This document shows positions 24,937-32,195 of a stretch of DNA of 35,231 nt, piece after piece. The stretch comes from Deltaproteobacteria bacterium. GTDB taxonomy: Bacteria > Desulfobacterota > Syntrophobacteria > BM002. Location: positions 1 to 35,231 of the forward strand of contig JAJDNL010000210.1 of the NCBI GenBank assembly GCA_022340745.1. Reading direction: 5' to 3'. Within the stretch, counting starts at the first letter, position 1. The number at the start of each line of letters is the position of its first letter. The notes below the pieces were generated by a model. That model did no database searches. It saw only the letters and a list, made by a program, of their open reading frames with translations, and was not told the origin of the DNA. The position numbers were made by a program, and so were the translations under genes.

Positions 24937-25830
24937 TCATCCGCTTGTCGCCCTCAAAAGGGCGAAGGGATCCACCCGGGCGCCTCCAAGCCGTACACCC
25001 CAGTGAAGGTGCGGCCCGGTGGCTCGTCCCGTGGAACCAGCAAGCCCAATGACTGCGTTTTTCCCGACAAAATCTCCCTTGGAAACATTCAGTTGGGATA
25101 GATGAAAATACATGGAGTATAATCCCCAACCGTGATCAATAACCACGGCCTTGCCGTGAAAATAGAAGTCACCCACCAGAACGACCTTGCCATGATTGAC
25201 CGCTCTTATTGGCTCGCCCTCAGCTGCACGCAGATCAACTCCCGAGTGCGGACTTCTCGGTTCACCATTCAGAATGCGCTTGAGCCCGAATGGTGTGTTG
25301 AGTTTGCCTGGAACTGGACGAACAAAATTACCCCTCCAGTAACGTCTGGGGTTTTGTTTGTACCATAGTCTGCTGAATTGCGCGCCTTCTTTTTTCACCC
25401 GCTCGAGCGTGGCAGGGTCCAAGGTAACCATCTTTTTTGGCAAGGTCAGACGCTGTACCCCATAGTCTTTTTCCACCACCTTCACGGTTATCCGTTTGGT
25501 GAGAGGACTGTTTCCTGGAGAGCTAACTTCCACCTTCAAAGGGTACGTCCCGGGAGCCAGTCTCAGATCAATACCCACCAGAGAGCCGTAATTGTTCTCA
25601 TCGGTCCTGAAGAACTCAAGGGGTTGCCCTCGCCAGAAGCCTAACACTTCTGAGCCGTCCGTCGCCCCTTTGAGTACGATTTGTACAACTTCTCCCTGGG
25701 CCACTGGCTGTTGCGGTCCAATCAGTTCTAAGGTATTTGCCATTACTTTCGCTGTTAGAGAAAAAATTACAAGTGTAATTACGATCAGAAACACTCTTTT
25801 CAAAATCGCCACTCCTGGCCAGATATGCAT
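24937..25830 (-). CDS. M23 (LytM-type) zinc metallopeptidase
   Basis: The 297-residue protein has an N-terminal hydrophobic signal (RVFLIVITLVIFSL, cleavage near KVMA) and an Ig-like region to about residue 125. The LytM domain contains the zinc ligands in HSGVDLRA (HxxxD) and HLHW (HxH), and the YSMYFHLS stretch. All ligand motifs are intact, so it is likely an active peptidoglycan endopeptidase in the periplasm. The start is the ATG at 25830 with GGAGAG five bases upstream, not the TTG at 25860. It lies between xseA and xseB, a common Desulfobacterota arrangement. Confidence 0.93.
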   Translation of the reverse strand: MHIWPGVAILKRVFLIVITLVIFSLTAKVMANTLELIGPQQPVAQGEVVQIVLKGATDGSEVLGFWRGQPLEFFRTDENNYGSLVGIDLRLAPGTYPLKVEVSSPGNSPLTKRITVKVVEKDYGVQRLTLPKKMVTLDPATLERVKKEGAQFSRLWYKQNPRRYWRGNFVRPVPGKLNTPFGLKRILNGEPRSPHSGVDLRAAEGEPIRAVNHGKVVLVGDFYFHGKAVVIDHGWGLYSMYFHLSQLNVSKGDFVGKNAVIGLAGSTGRATGPHLHWGVRLGGARVDPFALLRATSG

Positions 25831-25865
25831 CAAATCTCTCCGAAATCTAGCGGGCGTCAAAGTTA

Positions 25866-27242
25866 TCAGTTAGTTTCCTCTATGTCGGTCACATTACATT
25901 GCATCGCTCCCTCGTGAAGGCGCACTCTCACCGTGTCACCCTTTTTCACCTGACTCACCGAGCGCACCACCTTCCCCTTCGGCCAGGTAGATGTAATACT
26001 GTAACCACGTGCCAGTACCCCAAGGGGGCTCAAGCCATCCAGCTGTGTCAGGCTGCGCTCCAGGGTCTGGCGTTTTCTCTGTAAACTCTGCTTGGCGAAG
26101 AGTCCAAGATCTCGCCAACACTGGTCCAGAAGACTTTGTAACTCGGAAATTCTGCGGCCTGGGCTGAGGTGGAGTAAATGATCTCTGAGCCGAAGAAACT
26201 TTTGAGCCTCGGAATGCAGCCTTTGACCACTGGCGAAATCCAGTCGTTGCGCATGTTCATCGAGACGCAGGCGAAGATCAGCCAACCGTGCGGCAGGATG
26301 CCGCAATCGCTGTTTACGGTTGCTCAAACGCTCTCCGGCAAGGCTCAGTACTTGACGAACGCGGCCCTGCAACCGCTGCAGCAGATCGGCCGCATATGCT
26401 TCGAGGGTTTCTTTGTGCTGGGCCACCAGTTCAGCAGCAGCCGAGGGGGTAGGTGCGCGGACGTCTGCGACCAGATCGGCCAAGGTGGTGTCTATTTCAT
26501 GGCCCACCGCAGAAATAATCGGAATTTGTGACTTGAAAATAGCCCGAACCACGGCTTCTTCGTTGAAAGCCCACAGATCCTCCCAGGATCCTCCACCGCG
26601 GCCGACGATCAGAGCATCGACAGGAAACTCAGCGTTAAAGGTATCAATCGCTGCAGCTATTTCCTCTGCAGCCCCTTTCCCTTGAACCCTGACCGGGTAG
26701 AGGTAGATCTCCAGGTTGCTGTACCGCTCCCTGGCCACCCTAATGATGTCCCTGATGGCAGCACCTGTAGAGGAAGTAACGACACCGAGGCGCTGGGTCA
26801 GGAATGGGATGGATTTTTTGTGTTCGGGATCGAAGAGTCCCTCTGCTTCAAAGCGTCGCTTCATCTGCTCATAGGCAAGCTGGAGCGCCCCCACACCCCG
26901 GGGTTCCATCACCTCCACCAGGAGCTGGTATTCACCGCGAGGCTCGTAAACGCTGACCCTGGCCTGACATAGCACGTGCAGGCCATCTTCCGGCTGAAAG
27001 CGCATCCACCGCTGCTGGGAGCGGAACATAACACAGCGCACCTGGCTTTCGACATCTTTGAGCACGAAGTAGTAGTGGCCGGATGTAGGCACCCTGAAAT
27101 TGGAGATCTCGCCTTCCACCCAAATGAAGGGGAAGTGATCCTCCAGCAGACCGCGTATTGCTTTGGTGAGTTCGCTCACCGAGAAGATACGGCGTTGGCT
27201 TGGCTCCTCTAATGGAAATGGGGTCGGGTCGTTGAGATCCAT
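25866..27242 (-). CDS. xseA: Exodeoxyribonuclease VII large subunit
   Basis: XseA is the catalytic subunit of exonuclease VII, which degrades single-stranded DNA from both ends. The 458-residue protein has the N-terminal OB-fold (FPFIWVEGEISNF near 40), the catalytic core with TSSTGAAIRDI near 160, the glycine-rich IVGRGGGSWEDLWAFNEE, and SAVGHEIDTTLADLVADVRAPTPSAAAEL. A long coiled-coil segment follows. The ATG at 27242 has no strong ribosome binding site. It is the first gene of the run xseA, M23, xseB, ispA, dxs, tlyA, rlmH. Confidence 0.96.
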   Translation of the reverse strand: MDLNDPTPFPLEEPSQRRIFSVSELTKAIRGLLEDHFPFIWVEGEISNFRVPTSGHYYFVLKDVESQVRCVMFRSQQRWMRFQPEDGLHVLCQARVSVYEPRGEYQLLVEVMEPRGVGALQLAYEQMKRRFEAEGLFDPEHKKSIPFLTQRLGVVTSSTGAAIRDIIRVARERYSNLEIYLYPVRVQGKGAAEEIAAAIDTFNAEFPVDALIVGRGGGSWEDLWAFNEEAVVRAIFKSQIPIISAVGHEIDTTLADLVADVRAPTPSAAAELVAQHKETLEAYAADLLQRLQGRVRQVLSLAGERLSNRKQRLRHPAARLADLRLRLDEHAQRLDFASGQRLHSEAQKFLRLRDHLLHLSPGRRISELQSLLDQCWRDLGLFAKQSLQRKRQTLERSLTQLDGLSPLGVLARGYSITSTWPKGKVVRSVSQVKKGDTVRVRLHEGAMQCNVTDIEETN

Positions 27243-27246
27243 GGGC

Positions 27247-27480
27247 TTAAATGCCTAAAATGAGCTAAAGTGCCTCCTAGTAGCATAATTTGGGGTCAAG
27301 ATCAAATAAAGCCAGCGTGCAGCCAGCAGCCGTGTCAACTAAACACTAGGAACTAGGCACAGGGAAGATTGCAGATATGAGATGTGGAATACTGCTCACT
27401 GCTTACTGCTAACCTCTTTCTCCTAGCTCCTTGCTTTATGTCCTTACGCAATGCGCTCTGCGCTTTGCGCTTAGCGCCCC
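27247..27480. repeat. Heptamer arrays between the transporter and xseA
   Basis: The 228-base gap holds AAATGCC/TAAAATG units (about 27247-27285), AACACTA, GGAACTA, GGCACAG (about 27340-27360), three ACTGCTN units (about 27390-27411) and GCAATGC, GCTCTGC, GCTTTGC, GCTTAGC (about 27448-27476). The last block contains the stop codon of the oppF-like gene on minus (GCGCTAA). Confidence 0.8.
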
Positions 27481-28466
27481 AACACCTTCCAGCAACGTAC
27501 CCGGTGGGTACCATTTACCTCATAAAGCTCAATCTCTCCTTTCCGGCAGCGGTCCTCAACCAGAGGACAGCGGTTCTGAAACTTGCAGCCGGGGGGAGGA
27601 TTGAAAGGGCTCGGTACATCGCCGGCAAGCGGTGTCCAAGAACGCTTGGCCGAAGGCTCGGGCACCGGGGCCGCCTCCAGCAGAGCTGTGGAGTATGGAT
27701 GCAGGTGTTGGTCGTATACCACCTCAGAGGGGCCGCACTCCATAACGTGTCCAAGATACATGATGGCCACGTTGTCGCTCACGTACTCGACCACATTCAA
27801 GTCGTGGGCTATAAAGAGATAACTCAGGCCTAGCCTTTTTTGTAAATCTTGAAGAAGATTGAGGATCTGGGCCTGGATGGAGACATCGAGGGCCGAAATC
27901 GGTTCGTCACAGATGATCAACTCTGGCTCCACGCTGAGTGCCCGGGCAATGCCCACTCGCTGTCGCTGACCCCCGCTGAATTCATGAGGATAGCGCTGGG
28001 CGGCCCAGGCCGGAATTCCCACCATTTCCAACAGCTCGGCCACACGGTTTTGCCTCTGCTTCCGGCCTGCCATTCGGATGGTGCGCACCCCCTCCTCAAT
28101 GGACTGCCCTACGGTCATCCTGGGGTTGAGAGAGCCGAATGGATCCTGAAAGATAATCTGCATCCTCCGACGGTAGGATTGCATTTCAGCCCGAGAAAGT
28201 TCGGTAAGATCCTCTCCCTGGAATAAAATCTTGCCTGCATCCGGCTCTATCAGCTTGAGGATAAGACGTGCCAAGGTTGATTTGCCACAGCCGCTCTCGC
28301 CCACCAATCCAAGTGTTTTGCCGGCTGACAAACCCAAATCCACCCCATCCACCGCTTTTATCCATCCCACCACTCGCTGGAGAAAGCCCCGGTAAACCGG
28401 GAAGTACTTCTTCAGCCCCTCGACTCTGAGGATCTCGTTATTATTTGTGCCGCTTCGTTCTTGCAT
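27471..28466 (-). CDS. oppF: Oligopeptide/dipeptide ABC transporter ATPase, OppF/DppF type
   Basis: One of two ATPases powering a peptide-type importer. Walker A is GESGCGKST near residue 57, the signature is FSGGQRQRVGIARAL and Walker B is LIICDEP, followed by the H-loop IAHDL. The C-terminal CKFQNRCPLVEDRCRK is the cysteine-rich segment typical of the family. The 331 residues are a normal length. The ribosome binding site is weak. Its TAA stop is the end of the first of five perfect GCGCNNN heptamers. It is the last gene of the cluster, 79 bases after the OppD-type ATPase. The actual substrate (peptide, nickel or sugar) cannot be read from sequence. Confidence 0.94.
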   Translation of the reverse strand: MQERSGTNNNEILRVEGLKKYFPVYRGFLQRVVGWIKAVDGVDLGLSAGKTLGLVGESGCGKSTLARLILKLIEPDAGKILFQGEDLTELSRAEMQSYRRRMQIIFQDPFGSLNPRMTVGQSIEEGVRTIRMAGRKQRQNRVAELLEMVGIPAWAAQRYPHEFSGGQRQRVGIARALSVEPELIICDEPISALDVSIQAQILNLLQDLQKRLGLSYLFIAHDLNVVEYVSDNVAIMYLGHVMECGPSEVVYDQHLHPYSTALLEAAPVPEPSAKRSWTPLAGDVPSPFNPPPGCKFQNRCPLVEDRCRKGEIELYEVNGTHRVRCWKVLGR

Positions 28467-28483
28467 CTACTCAAGGTCCAAAT

Positions 28484-28572
28484 GATGCGAGATGTGTGAT
28501 GTAACTCAAGGCAACAGTCAATCCCACATCTCATATCCCATTGCGCTAAGCGCTATACGCTTTACGCTTTGC
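28484..28572. repeat. Heptamer array containing the oppD-like stop codon
   Basis: On minus, ATACGCA, AAGCGTA, AAGCGTA, TAGCGCT, TAGCGCA, then ATGGGAT, ATGAGAT, GTGGGAT. The first units encode the C-terminal residues YAKRKAYSA of the OppD-type ATPase and its TAG stop. Confidence 0.75.
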
Positions 28573-29541
28573 GTATATTATTGGACACCTTGCCAGGTGG
28601 CTGCTAGCAAAGGTGCACATTTCTGGAAACTGACTGTGACAACTATCTTGGACATAGGGACAACGAGGATGGAACGGGCATCCTGGAGGTTTCCTGGTAG
28701 GATCAGGAACTGCCCCGGGGATGGTGGCCAATTCTTGCCCCCTTTCCCTGCGACCAGGTAATGATTCCAGTAACCCCATGGTATAAGGATGACAAGGTTC
28801 ATGGAAAATCTGCCCTACGGAGCCCATCTCCACCACGATCCCAGCATACATAACGTAGATCCGGTTGGCCACACTCGCAACCACACTGAGATCGTGGGTT
28901 ATCTGCAAGATGGCCATTTTTCTTTTTTCCTGGAGTTCTCCAAAAAGGCGGAGGATCTGGGCCTGAATGGTCACGTCCAGGGCCGTGGTGGGTTCATCTG
29001 CAATAACCAGATCAGGGTTGCAGGCGAGAGCCATGGCTATCATCACCCGCTGACGCTGCCCACCGCTCAGGTTGTGAGGGTAGTCGTGGATGCGTTCCTC
29101 CGGCGAAGGAATACCTACATCGTGCAACAGCTTAATGATCCTCGCCTCCGCCTCGTTTCGGCTCACTTCTCCGTGGGTGGTGAGTACTTCCTCAATCTGG
29201 TACCCTATGGTGAAAACCGGGTTCAGCGAGGTCATGGGTTCCTGGAAGACCATGGAGATCTCCCGCCCCCTGATCTTTTGCAGATCCTCTTCAGCCAAAT
29301 CAAGCAGATTCTGCCCCTTGAACATCACAGTGCCGCCGGCGATCCGTGCCGGCGGCTGCGGCAGAAGGCCAAGAATGCTGAGGGCGGAGACTGTTTTGCC
29401 GCATCCGGACTCACCCACCAAACAAACGGTCTCCCCTCGCTCCACCTGGTAACTCACTCCGTCCACCGCCTTTGCCACACCCAGGTCAGTGTCGAAATAC
29501 ACTTTTAGATCTTCAACAATGAGAAGAGGTTCACTTGACAT
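28546..29541 (-). CDS. oppD: Oligopeptide/dipeptide ABC transporter ATPase, OppD/DppD type
   Basis: The second ATPase of the importer has Walker A GESGCGKT near residue 46, signature LSGGQRQRVMIAMAL, Walker B LVIADEP and H-loop ITHDLS. The C-terminal CPFHPRCPYVQDSC cysteine segment is family-typical. The ATG at 29541 is chosen because it gives the usual N-terminus SSEPLLIVEDLKVYF; the GTG at 29580 would add 13 residues partly encoded by repeat-adjacent sequence. The last nine residues are encoded by an intergenic heptamer array that runs into the gene. It is 79 bases from oppF. Confidence 0.94.
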   Translation of the reverse strand: MSSEPLLIVEDLKVYFDTDLGVAKAVDGVSYQVERGETVCLVGESGCGKTVSALSILGLLPQPPARIAGGTVMFKGQNLLDLAEEDLQKIRGREISMVFQEPMTSLNPVFTIGYQIEEVLTTHGEVSRNEAEARIIKLLHDVGIPSPEERIHDYPHNLSGGQRQRVMIAMALACNPDLVIADEPTTALDVTIQAQILRLFGELQEKRKMAILQITHDLSVVASVANRIYVMYAGIVVEMGSVGQIFHEPCHPYTMGLLESLPGRRERGQELATIPGAVPDPTRKPPGCPFHPRCPYVQDSCHSQFPEMCTFASSHLARCPIIYAKRKAYSA

Positions 29542-29582
29542 TGTCTTTTGAGTTTCTGGTGGGCAGTGCCCACCCTTCACTA

Positions 29583-29880
29583 TTAAATGCCTAAAATGTC
29601 TAAAGTGTACTAAAATGCCTAAAATACAATAAAATCTGCAATCTAAGATCCCTCAAGCCCCAAACCGGGGCCCCGCCCAGAGGGTGGGGACTCCGAAGGA
29701 GAAACCGGGAACCCACCAGAAGGGTGGGAGTCCGAAGGACAAATCTCAGGGTTTCAGGTGTCGGGTGTCAGGTGTCAGGAAAAAGAAACAGAGAATCTGA
29801 AACCTTATTCCTTGTGCCTTGCACCCTGCACCTTGTGCCTTTCTTTAATCTGCAATCTAAAATCTACAATCTACAATCCT
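29583..29880. repeat. Heptamer arrays and 40-bp tandem repeat between oppD-like and oppC-like genes
   Basis: The 337-base gap is almost all repeat. CTAAAAT-type units run from 29585 to about 29650. Two 40-bp tandem copies with CCCACC/GGGTGG-like palindromes follow (29664-29743). Then come GTGTCAG units (29752-29780), CTTGTGC/CTTGCAC units (29807-29841) and five NAATCTA-type units (29844-29880) reaching the OppC stop. Confidence 0.8.
29664..29743. repeat. 40-bp tandem duplication of a palindromic repeat
   Basis: Copy 1 (29664-29703) and copy 2 (29704-29743) are both 40 bases, each starting ACCGGG, with an inner CCCGCCC/CCCACC segment facing GGGTGGG, then a nearly shared CTCCGAAGGA/GTCCGAAGGA tail. 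The unit resembles dispersed palindromes seen in other genomes. Confidence 0.7.
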
Positions 29881-31036
29881 AGTGTCTCTCTCTAAGCTTC
29901 GGATTGAGAATATCCCGCAATCCTTCACCAAATAGGTTGAAAGACAGCACCACCACCAGTATGGCTATGCCTGGGATAAAGGTCAGCCAAGGTGCATCGA
30001 ACAAGTAATTTTTGCCATCCGAGAGGATATTGCCCCAGGTAGCATGGGGGGGCGGCACTCCAAAACCGAGAAAGCTTAGACCAGCTTCGGTCAAGATTGC
30101 CCCGGCAATGCCGATGGTGGCTGAGACCAGAACTGGAGCAATGGCATTGGGCACCATGTGGCGAAAAATGATCCGCCAGTCCGAAACACCCAGGGCTCTA
30201 GCTGCAGTAACGAAATCCTGCTCTCGCAGGGAAAGAAACTCAGCCCTGACAAAACGAGCCGCTCCCATCCAGCTGGTGAGACCGATGACAATCATGATGT
30301 TGTAGATGCTCGCCGGCAGAAGGGCAACCACGGTTAGAATGAGAAAAAAACTGGGGAAACAGAGCATGATGTCAATCAGGCCAGTAATCAGAATGTCCAC
30401 CGACAGAAGCTGAGCGTCCATAAAAGCCAGAGGCCCTTGGGACTGCTTCTTCCGTTGAAGTACCATAATTACAGCAAGGCCAATGGATGCAATGACTAAT
30501 ACGATAGGAAGGCCGCTTGGCAGTATGCTCCAATTCACAACCCCAAGGAATAATAGAAATACGATGGCTACTTGTCCCAGCCGCACTGGGTTTTCGCCGT
30601 AGTATCCGGATAGTCCACCAAGTATTACCCCAATTATTACAGCGATCCCCACTGCTACAAATCCCACGGTCAAAGACACCCAGGCTCCTTGAAGCATTCG
30701 AGCAAATACGTCTCTACCGAGTTCGTCGGTCCCAAGGAGATACCTGCCCAGAGGCGGTATCTCCTCAGGAGCCAAATCTTCTAATTTAGCTCGTGAGAGC
30801 GGCGGTCGAAGCTTTTCTTCTAGCCTCACGAGGCTCGGATCCAATCTGGGAGAGGTTCCCGTGGTGAGAAGCATGCCGACCACCGCAACCACAAAGAAGA
30901 CTACAAATATGACCAGGCCCGCCAGAGCCAGACGATTTTTGCGAAGCTGGGCCCATAACTCTTGCAGCCGGGTTTGCTGCGGCGGCAGTTCAAAGGCTTC
31001 AGCTGAGAAGCTATGTCCCGTGGCGGTATCTTGCAT
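29879..31036 (-). CDS. oppC: Oligopeptide/dipeptide ABC transporter permease, OppC/DppC type, with insertion
   Basis: The 385-residue inner-membrane permease has the OppC N-terminal signature (LRKNRLALAGLVIF), the HLLGTDELGRDVF-like loop (YLLGTDELGRDVFARM) and the EAA loop TAARALGVSDWRIIFRHMVPN that contacts the ATPases. Between GYYG (residue 147) and DIMLCFPSF (222) it has about 70 extra residues containing two hydrophobic segments; in usual OppC proteins these motifs are about 15 residues apart. It is thus longer than the usual ~300 residues and may have eight membrane helices. A 196-base repeat-containing gap separates it from oppB. Confidence 0.93.
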   Translation of the reverse strand: MQDTATGHSFSAEAFELPPQQTRLQELWAQLRKNRLALAGLVIFVVFFVVAVVGMLLTTGTSPRLDPSLVRLEEKLRPPLSRAKLEDLAPEEIPPLGRYLLGTDELGRDVFARMLQGAWVSLTVGFVAVGIAVIIGVILGGLSGYYGENPVRLGQVAIVFLLFLGVVNWSILPSGLPIVLVIASIGLAVIMVLQRKKQSQGPLAFMDAQLLSVDILITGLIDIMLCFPSFFLILTVVALLPASIYNIMIVIGLTSWMGAARFVRAEFLSLREQDFVTAARALGVSDWRIIFRHMVPNAIAPVLVSATIGIAGAILTEAGLSFLGFGVPPPHATWGNILSDGKNYLFDAPWLTFIPGIAILVVVLSFNLFGEGLRDILNPKLRERH

Positions 31037-31139
31037 GTTCTCCGTTCTTTGTATTTGTTGTAAATTATCCGTTACTTATTAGTAGCCAGAATCCAGAGAG
31101 GCATGCGGCTTAAGGCTCAGTCCGCAAGAGAAATAACTC

Positions 31140-31235
31140 TTTACCTCCGTGTGCCTTGCGCCTTTCCGCAATTCGAAATTCGCAATCCGAAATCTCCTCC
31201 TGCCTGCTCTCATTTCGCCTTGCACCTTGCACCTA
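31140..31235. repeat. Heptamer arrays between oppC-like and oppB-like genes
   Basis: On plus, GTGCCTT, GCGCCTT, TCCGCAA, TTCGAAA, TTCGCAA, TCCGAAA (about 31151-31192), then GCCTTGC, ACCTTGC, ACCTATA (about 31218-31238). The last unit contains the TAG stop of the oppB-like gene on minus (TATAGGT). Confidence 0.75.
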
Positions 31236-32192
31236 TAGCTTAATCCTCGGATCCACCACCATATAGAGTAGATCGGAGAGGAAAGTCCCCACTAGTACCA
31301 AGATCGCCGAGATGAAGTTCACCGTAATAATTATCGGATAATCTCGGGCAAGAATAGCCTCATAGGCCAGGCGACCGATTCCGGGCCAGGAAAAAATGTA
31401 CTCGATAATTACTGCGCCTCCGATGAGTCCCGGCAAGACCAGGCCGAACATGGTCACAAAAGGCAAAAGCGCATTCCGTAGAGCGTGTTTGTAATGCACC
31501 TGTTCGTCGGGGAGCCCTTTGGCCCGGGCGGTACGAACGTAGTCTTGGTTTTCCACCTCCAACATCTGACTACGCACATACCGAGAAAGAATTGCGATGC
31601 CTCCGGTGGCCCCCAGAATGGACGGCAGCAGCAGGTGCCAGACTCGATCCATCATCCTGGTGACCACTCCAGCGCCGCTCAGTCCGAACGTACGCATGCC
31701 AATGACTGGCACCTGGAAAGTATTCACCACAAATATGATAAGCATATAGGCAAAGAAGAATCCCGGAATGGAGATGAGCAGGTAAGCCAGAAATGTTGTA
31801 GTACGATCGTAGCCGCCGCCTCGCCGTATTGCCGCCTGGATGCCCACCGGAAATGATAGGGTCCAGGTAATTAGGGTACCGACTATGAAGAGCGGCAGGC
31901 TATTGAGAAAACGCTCGAAAAGCTTTCCCAGCACCGGAGCACCGTCTTTCCACGACACCGTCTTGCCGGCGAAGAGGTCCCGGTAGAATAGAACAAATTG
32001 TTCATGAAGGGGTTTGTCCAAATGAAACTGTTGGCGAAATCGCTCCACCATCTCCTTGGTGAACTTGGGATTCAATGGGTCCACCTGACTTGGTTCACCG
32101 GGAGCCAGGTGAACTACGGCAAAAGAAATAACCATGATAAAAAATAGCGTCACCATTTTTTGCACAAAACTTCTAGCCAGAAAAGCTGACAT
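31233..32192 (-). CDS. oppB: Oligopeptide/dipeptide ABC transporter permease, OppB/DppB type
   Basis: The 319-residue permease has the OppB N-terminal helix with ISFAVVHLAPGEP, the periplasmic loop with QFHLDKPLHEQF, and the EAA loop VRTARAKGLPDEQVHYKHALRNALLP. The C-terminal IIEYIFSWPGIGRL and VDPRIKL end are standard. It should pair with the OppC-type permease to form the translocation channel. It starts three bases after the oppA stop with GGAGGG seven bases upstream, so the two are translationally coupled. Confidence 0.95.
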   Translation of the reverse strand: MSAFLARSFVQKMVTLFFIMVISFAVVHLAPGEPSQVDPLNPKFTKEMVERFRQQFHLDKPLHEQFVLFYRDLFAGKTVSWKDGAPVLGKLFERFLNSLPLFIVGTLITWTLSFPVGIQAAIRRGGGYDRTTTFLAYLLISIPGFFFAYMLIIFVVNTFQVPVIGMRTFGLSGAGVVTRMMDRVWHLLLPSILGATGGIAILSRYVRSQMLEVENQDYVRTARAKGLPDEQVHYKHALRNALLPFVTMFGLVLPGLIGGAVIIEYIFSWPGIGRLAYEAILARDYPIIITVNFISAILVLVGTFLSDLLYMVVDPRIKL

Positions 32193-32195
32193 CGA

